7,983 bases of DNA from an uncultured Gammaproteobacteria bacterium (lineage in GTDB: Bacteria > Pseudomonadota > Gammaproteobacteria > Steroidobacterales > JABDMI01), in NCBI GenBank assembly GCA_938039225.1, contig CALHVH010000197.1, forward strand, positions 1-7,983, in the 5' to 3' direction. This document shows, piece after piece, positions 4,983 through 7,983 of this stretch. Position 1 is the stretch's first letter; every line of letters starts with the position of its first letter. The notes under the pieces were generated by a model. The model ran no database searches and was not told the DNA's origin. It saw only the letters and a list, made by a program, of their open reading frames with translations. Position numbers and translations under genes: made by a program.

Positions 4983-5855
4983 ATGGCTAATTCACATCAT
5001 ATTTTTAATTCAACCGATAAAAGCTTTCCTGAAGATGTGATACAAAAGTCTGAAACCACTCTGGTTTTAGTAGATTTCTGGGCACCATGGTGTGGGCCAT
5101 GTCGTATGCTCGCTCCAATCTTAGAACAAATCACTGATCATTTCGAAGGTGACTTACTCGTGGCTAAGGTAAATACCGATGAAAATCCAGCTCTTGCTCA
5201 GCATTTTGGTATTCGGGGAATTCCGGCACTAAAGCTAATTTCTGGTCGTGAAGTGGTGTATGAAACAACTGGAGTACAAAGTGCTGCAGTATTAATTGAT
5301 GCTATAAGTCCATTTGTAAAAAAATCAAACAACTCAAATAGCCAAGCTGAAACTATGGTTGATGAGTCAGTTGAAGAGGCATTCAATCCATCTGAGCGAA
5401 TAGCGGAACTTGAATCTGCGTTAGAAAATAACCCTAATGATGAGAATATGAATTTGGAGTTAATTAGTACATATTTAATCAATAATCAAACTGACGCCGC
5501 TTATGCCAAGCTCTTAACCTTGCCAATTACAATTACTGAAACTGAACATGGACAAAAAGTTAAGGTATTAGTTGATTTTTATAGAGCTAAACAACAGGCT
5601 CCGGACTATCAAGCTCTTAGCAATGAGTTAATTAAAGAGCCAAACAACCATACTGCACGCTATCAAACTGGAGTACATAAACTCTTAGAAGGTTCGCAAC
5701 AAGCAGCTCTTCAGGATTTTTTATACATTCTTGAAACTGCTCCTGAGTTTGATGAAGGCTTGGGTCGTAAAGCAATACTAGCTGCGTTCACAATTATTGA
5801 TGATGAGACTTTAATCAAAACATATAGACGAAAAATGGCTAGTCTTTTGCATTAG
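4983..5855 (+). CDS. cnoX: CnoX/YbbN chaperedoxin: thioredoxin domain plus TPR region
   Basis: This 290-residue protein (E. coli CnoX is 284) joins an N-terminal thioredoxin domain (about 5-112) to a helical TPR-like region (about 138-290). The linker at about 114-136 is rich in Ser, Asn, Gln and acidic residues. The active site is a full WCGPC with cysteines at 37 and 40, and the cis-proline is P81 (RGIPAL). Family knowledge: CnoX binds unfolding or oxidised clients and hands them to GroEL or DnaK. E. coli CnoX lacks the first active-site cysteine and is not a thiol reductase, while the Caulobacter protein keeps CGPC and is. This one should therefore be redox-active. There is no signal peptide, so it is cytoplasmic. 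The start is set by AGGA 7 bases upstream. cysB follows after 11 bases, so cotranscription is likely. Confidence 0.94.
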   Translation: MANSHHIFNSTDKSFPEDVIQKSETTLVLVDFWAPWCGPCRMLAPILEQITDHFEGDLLVAKVNTDENPALAQHFGIRGIPALKLISGREVVYETTGVQSAAVLIDAISPFVKKSNNSNSQAETMVDESVEEAFNPSERIAELESALENNPNDENMNLELISTYLINNQTDAAYAKLLTLPITITETEHGQKVKVLVDFYRAKQQAPDYQALSNELIKEPNNHTARYQTGVHKLLEGSQQAALQDFLYILETAPEFDEGLGRKAILAAFTIIDDETLIKTYRRKMASLLH

Positions 5856-5866
5856 AATATTAGCCT

Positions 5867-6859
5867 ATGAAATTACAACAACTTCGGTATTTAATTGCGG
5901 TAGCTGATAATCAGCTTAGTCTCACTAAAGCCGCACAAAAAATTCATACCTCGCAACCGGGCTTAAGCAAACAATTACGTTTGTTGGAGGATGAGTTACA
6001 AACCAAATTGTTTCAAAGAAGTGGTAAACAGCTTGTTGGTTTAACAAATATAGGTACCGAGGTTTTAGATCGAGCTAGAAATATACTCCAAGAAATTACA
6101 AATATAAAAGAGCTAGCTGGTGATGAACGAGAGGATGCAGAAGGATCTTTCAGCTTAGCAACTACACTAACGCAAGCTAAATACGTATTACCTAAAGTCT
6201 TTAAAGAATTCCATGAGAAATTTCCAAAACTACGAATTGATATTCAACAAGGCTCAACTGATCAAATTTTAGGTTTACTCAAGAAACAAGAAGTTGACTT
6301 TGCTATTGCTTCAGGCTTCGATGACCTTGGCCCAGATGTAATCAAAATACCTTGTTATCAATGGGAACGAGTCATCCTATTCCCGCATGACCATCCGCTT
6401 GGAGATCTTAAAAAAATTACTTTAAAAGACATTGCTGAATATCCAATTGTGACATACAACATTCCCAATTCGGTTAATTCAAGCTTACATCAAGCTTTCA
6501 AATTAGAAGGTCTTGAACCAAATATTGTTTTCACTGCAAGAGACTCTGACATTATCAAGACCTATGTGAAAAATGGTTTTGGTATTGGCATTATTGCCAA
6601 TATTGCTTTTAACCCTAGCGAAGATCGAGACTTAATTGGCTTTAATGCACAAAAAATCCTTCCTACTAGCCTGACCTGGATCGCTTGCAATAAAAATTTA
6701 TTTATCAAAAAGTATATGCAAGAATTTGTGAAACTCTTTGCGCCGCATATTTCAGATGATGAATTAAAAATGTATTTACATCCTGAAACTATCAGTGAGT
6801 TTGATTCACTTAATGACAACCATATGGAATCTCTAGCGGCTTTGCCCATGCACAAATAA
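5867..6859 (+). CDS. cysB: CysB, LysR-family regulator of sulfur assimilation
   Basis: This 330-residue LysR-type regulator (E. coli CysB is 324) starts MKLQQLRYL as CysB does. The winged helix-turn-helix covers about 18-50 (LTKAAQKIHTSQPGLSKQ, then LLEDEL). The effector domain keeps the CysB signature ATTLTQAKYVLP, where T100, T102 and Q103 correspond to the sulfate/effector contacts of the known CysB structure. It also keeps IPCYQWERVILFPHDHPL (161-178), YPIVTY (192-197) and FTARDSDIIKTYVKNGFGIG (222-241). The loop after VTY (NIPNSVNSS) differs from the enterobacterial TFGFTGRS, so effector response may differ. CysB activates cysteine biosynthesis and sulfate uptake genes with O- or N-acetylserine. 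No cys structural genes are in the window. It lies 11 bases after cnoX with only a weak Shine-Dalgarno, consistent with coupling to cnoX translation. The paralogue Cbl is an alternative but fits less well. Confidence 0.92.
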   Translation: MKLQQLRYLIAVADNQLSLTKAAQKIHTSQPGLSKQLRLLEDELQTKLFQRSGKQLVGLTNIGTEVLDRARNILQEITNIKELAGDEREDAEGSFSLATTLTQAKYVLPKVFKEFHEKFPKLRIDIQQGSTDQILGLLKKQEVDFAIASGFDDLGPDVIKIPCYQWERVILFPHDHPLGDLKKITLKDIAEYPIVTYNIPNSVNSSLHQAFKLEGLEPNIVFTARDSDIIKTYVKNGFGIGIIANIAFNPSEDRDLIGFNAQKILPTSLTWIACNKNLFIKKYMQEFVKLFAPHISDDELKMYLHPETISEFDSLNDNHMESLAALPMHK

Positions 6860-6959
6860 TTGCCTATTTAACTAATAAGCTAAATACTTCTTCATCAAAC
6901 CATAACCCCATTCAGTATTTCCTTGCGTTTACAGCATTATCTAAACGAAAGGAATACTC

Positions 6960-7983
6960 ATGAACAAATTAAAATTATTCGTATTATTAGGCATATTAGG
7001 CTCATCCCACCTACAGGCTCAAGAACTGTTAAGTCATTCTGAGATTACCGCTGTTACGGTTTTCAATGACAGAGCGGCTATTACTCGTGCCATTCAGGCA
7101 CAGCTGGATTCTGGCGAAAACACTATAATAATTAATGACTTACCGGGTAATATACTGATTGATAGTCTACGTGTGAGCGGCCAAGGCATAGGGGAAATTG
7201 AAATTGGCTCAGTTGAAGCAGAACGGGCCTTCAGCAATAATTACAGCAATGAAATCGAAGCCGAACTTCGACAAAAAATCCAAGACTTACAAGATGCTCG
7301 TAAGGATTTTCAAAACCAAATCGAAGCCTTAGATTTACAGAAAACCTTTATGCAATCTTTAGTGCAAACACAGCCCAAATTAATGCGTGAAGAAATGGAA
7401 ATTGGCAACTTAGATCCCACTAACTGGCAACAAGCATGGTCCTTACTGCAAAATGGTTCGGCTGAAATGCTTAAGGCACGAAGTACCGCGGTAATTGCTC
7501 AACGAGATATTGATAAAAACATAGGCTTACTTAATCAAAACCTTAACAAACTGAGCACAGGGCAAAAACAAACCATTACCGCACGCATTGCTTTAGAGAC
7601 TCAAGAAAAAACATCTGGTACCTTCCTTCTTGAATATCAAATTCCTGGTGCTGGCTGGCAAGCGATGTACGATGCCCGCTTAGATAGTGACAAGTCTCAA
7701 CTACGCCTGGATCAATTAGCCTCTGTGTCACAAGTAACTGGCGAAGATTGGAATAATGTAAAGCTAACATTGTCTACACATAGGCCATCAATTAATGCTA
7801 ATTTCGCACCTTTATCACCATGGCTTCTGAATTTTTATAAAAAAGATACTAGCTATCTACGTAAAGAAAAATCTAGTATTACGAATCAATCTTCACCTGT
7901 TGCTGATATGGCATTAGAAGAAGTTGTAGTTACGGGTAGTCGACTACAAAGCGAAGCTGAAGTTTCGGAGGCAACGATTACAA
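6960..7983 (+). CDS. MuiA-family (DUF4140/DUF4139) exported protein, 3' end missing
   Basis: The ATG at 6960, with AAAGGA 6 bases upstream, opens 341 codons that run past the right edge. Residues 1-20 are a Sec signal peptide, with likely cleavage SHLQA before QELLSH. A DUF4140-type domain follows (about 28-100: ITAVTVFNDRAAITR, then NDLPGNI.IDSLRVSG). Next comes a charged coiled-coil region (about 95-200), then the start of DUF4139 (about 204 on: FLLEYQIPGAGWQAMYDARL, VSQVTGEDWNNVKLTLSTHRP). Members are annotated as mucoidy inhibitor MuiA; the biochemical role is unknown, with a link to capsule or envelope phenotypes in enterobacteria. After SPWLLNFYKK comes a low-complexity insert containing LEEVVVTGSR at 319-328, which looks like a TonB-receptor N-terminal motif. 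The gap after cysB is 100 bases with no hairpin terminator, so read-through from cysB is possible; no convincing promoter was found. Confidence 0.88.
   Translation, partial: MNKLKLFVLLGILGSSHLQAQELLSHSEITAVTVFNDRAAITRAIQAQLDSGENTIIINDLPGNILIDSLRVSGQGIGEIEIGSVEAERAFSNNYSNEIEAELRQKIQDLQDARKDFQNQIEALDLQKTFMQSLVQTQPKLMREEMEIGNLDPTNWQQAWSLLQNGSAEMLKARSTAVIAQRDIDKNIGLLNQNLNKLSTGQKQTITARIALETQEKTSGTFLLEYQIPGAGWQAMYDARLDSDKSQLRLDQLASVSQVTGEDWNNVKLTLSTHRPSINANFAPLSPWLLNFYKKDTSYLRKEKSSITNQSSPVADMALEEVVVTGSRLQSEAEVSEATIT

Noticed and set aside
5198..5482. 94-codon minus-strand frame
   Set aside because: Antisense shadow of cnoX; low-complexity Ser/Phe translation and no start signals.
6562..6855. 97-codon minus-strand frame
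   Set aside because: Antisense to the conserved effector domain of cysB; no ribosome site or family match.
7576..7770. 64-codon minus-strand frame
   Set aside because: Antisense to the DUF4139 part of the MuiA-family gene, which shows clear family motifs.

Overview
The window looks like chromosomal DNA from an AT-rich gammaproteobacterium, probably marine and Alteromonadales-like or a relative. This rests on a recognisable CysB, a CnoX/YbbN chaperedoxin, a YheT-type hydrolase, a MuiA-family protein carrying a TonB-receptor-style segment, and a TonB-like gene start at the left edge. The genus cannot be fixed from this sequence alone. I see no insertion sequences, CRISPR arrays, tRNA or rRNA genes, or phage genes.

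The left part (1-2680) is read leftward. It holds a clipped gene whose N-terminus resembles a TonB/TolA-type anchor, an exported metal-dependent amidohydrolase of the imidazolonepropionase/Xaa-Pro dipeptidase-like group, a calycin-like lipoprotein 66 bases upstream of it, and a small exported two-cysteine protein. Strong hairpin terminators separate these units, at 211-242, 2341-2374 and 2838-2876.

The middle (2899-3800) is the least ordinary part. Two very small, unrecognised genes diverge. One is a 63-residue protein (minus strand) preceded by an overlapping 21-codon upstream ORF. The other is a 65-residue coiled-coil protein (plus strand). Their 362-base intergenic region contains two GTGA-N6-TCAC palindromes of the CRP/FNR type, one facing each gene. 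Each lies at exactly the same distance from a -10-like hexamer, in the class II (-41.5) arrangement. The plus-strand gene ends in a structured 3' region whose terminators interleave with that of the convergent hydrolase.

The right part (3805-7983) holds a leftward YheT-family alpha/beta hydrolase divergent from a rightward cluster: cnoX (thioredoxin domain with intact WCGPC plus a TPR region), cysB 11 bases downstream (sulfur-assimilation regulator), and a MuiA/DUF4139-family gene that runs off the window. cnoX and cysB are probably cotranscribed, which would link protein-thiol protection to control of cysteine supply.

No large undescribed system is evident. The observations most worth following are the paired CRP-like promoters over two small unknown genes, the RiPP-leader-like motif and overlapping upstream ORF of the 63-residue gene, and the TonB-box-like segment inside the MuiA-family protein.
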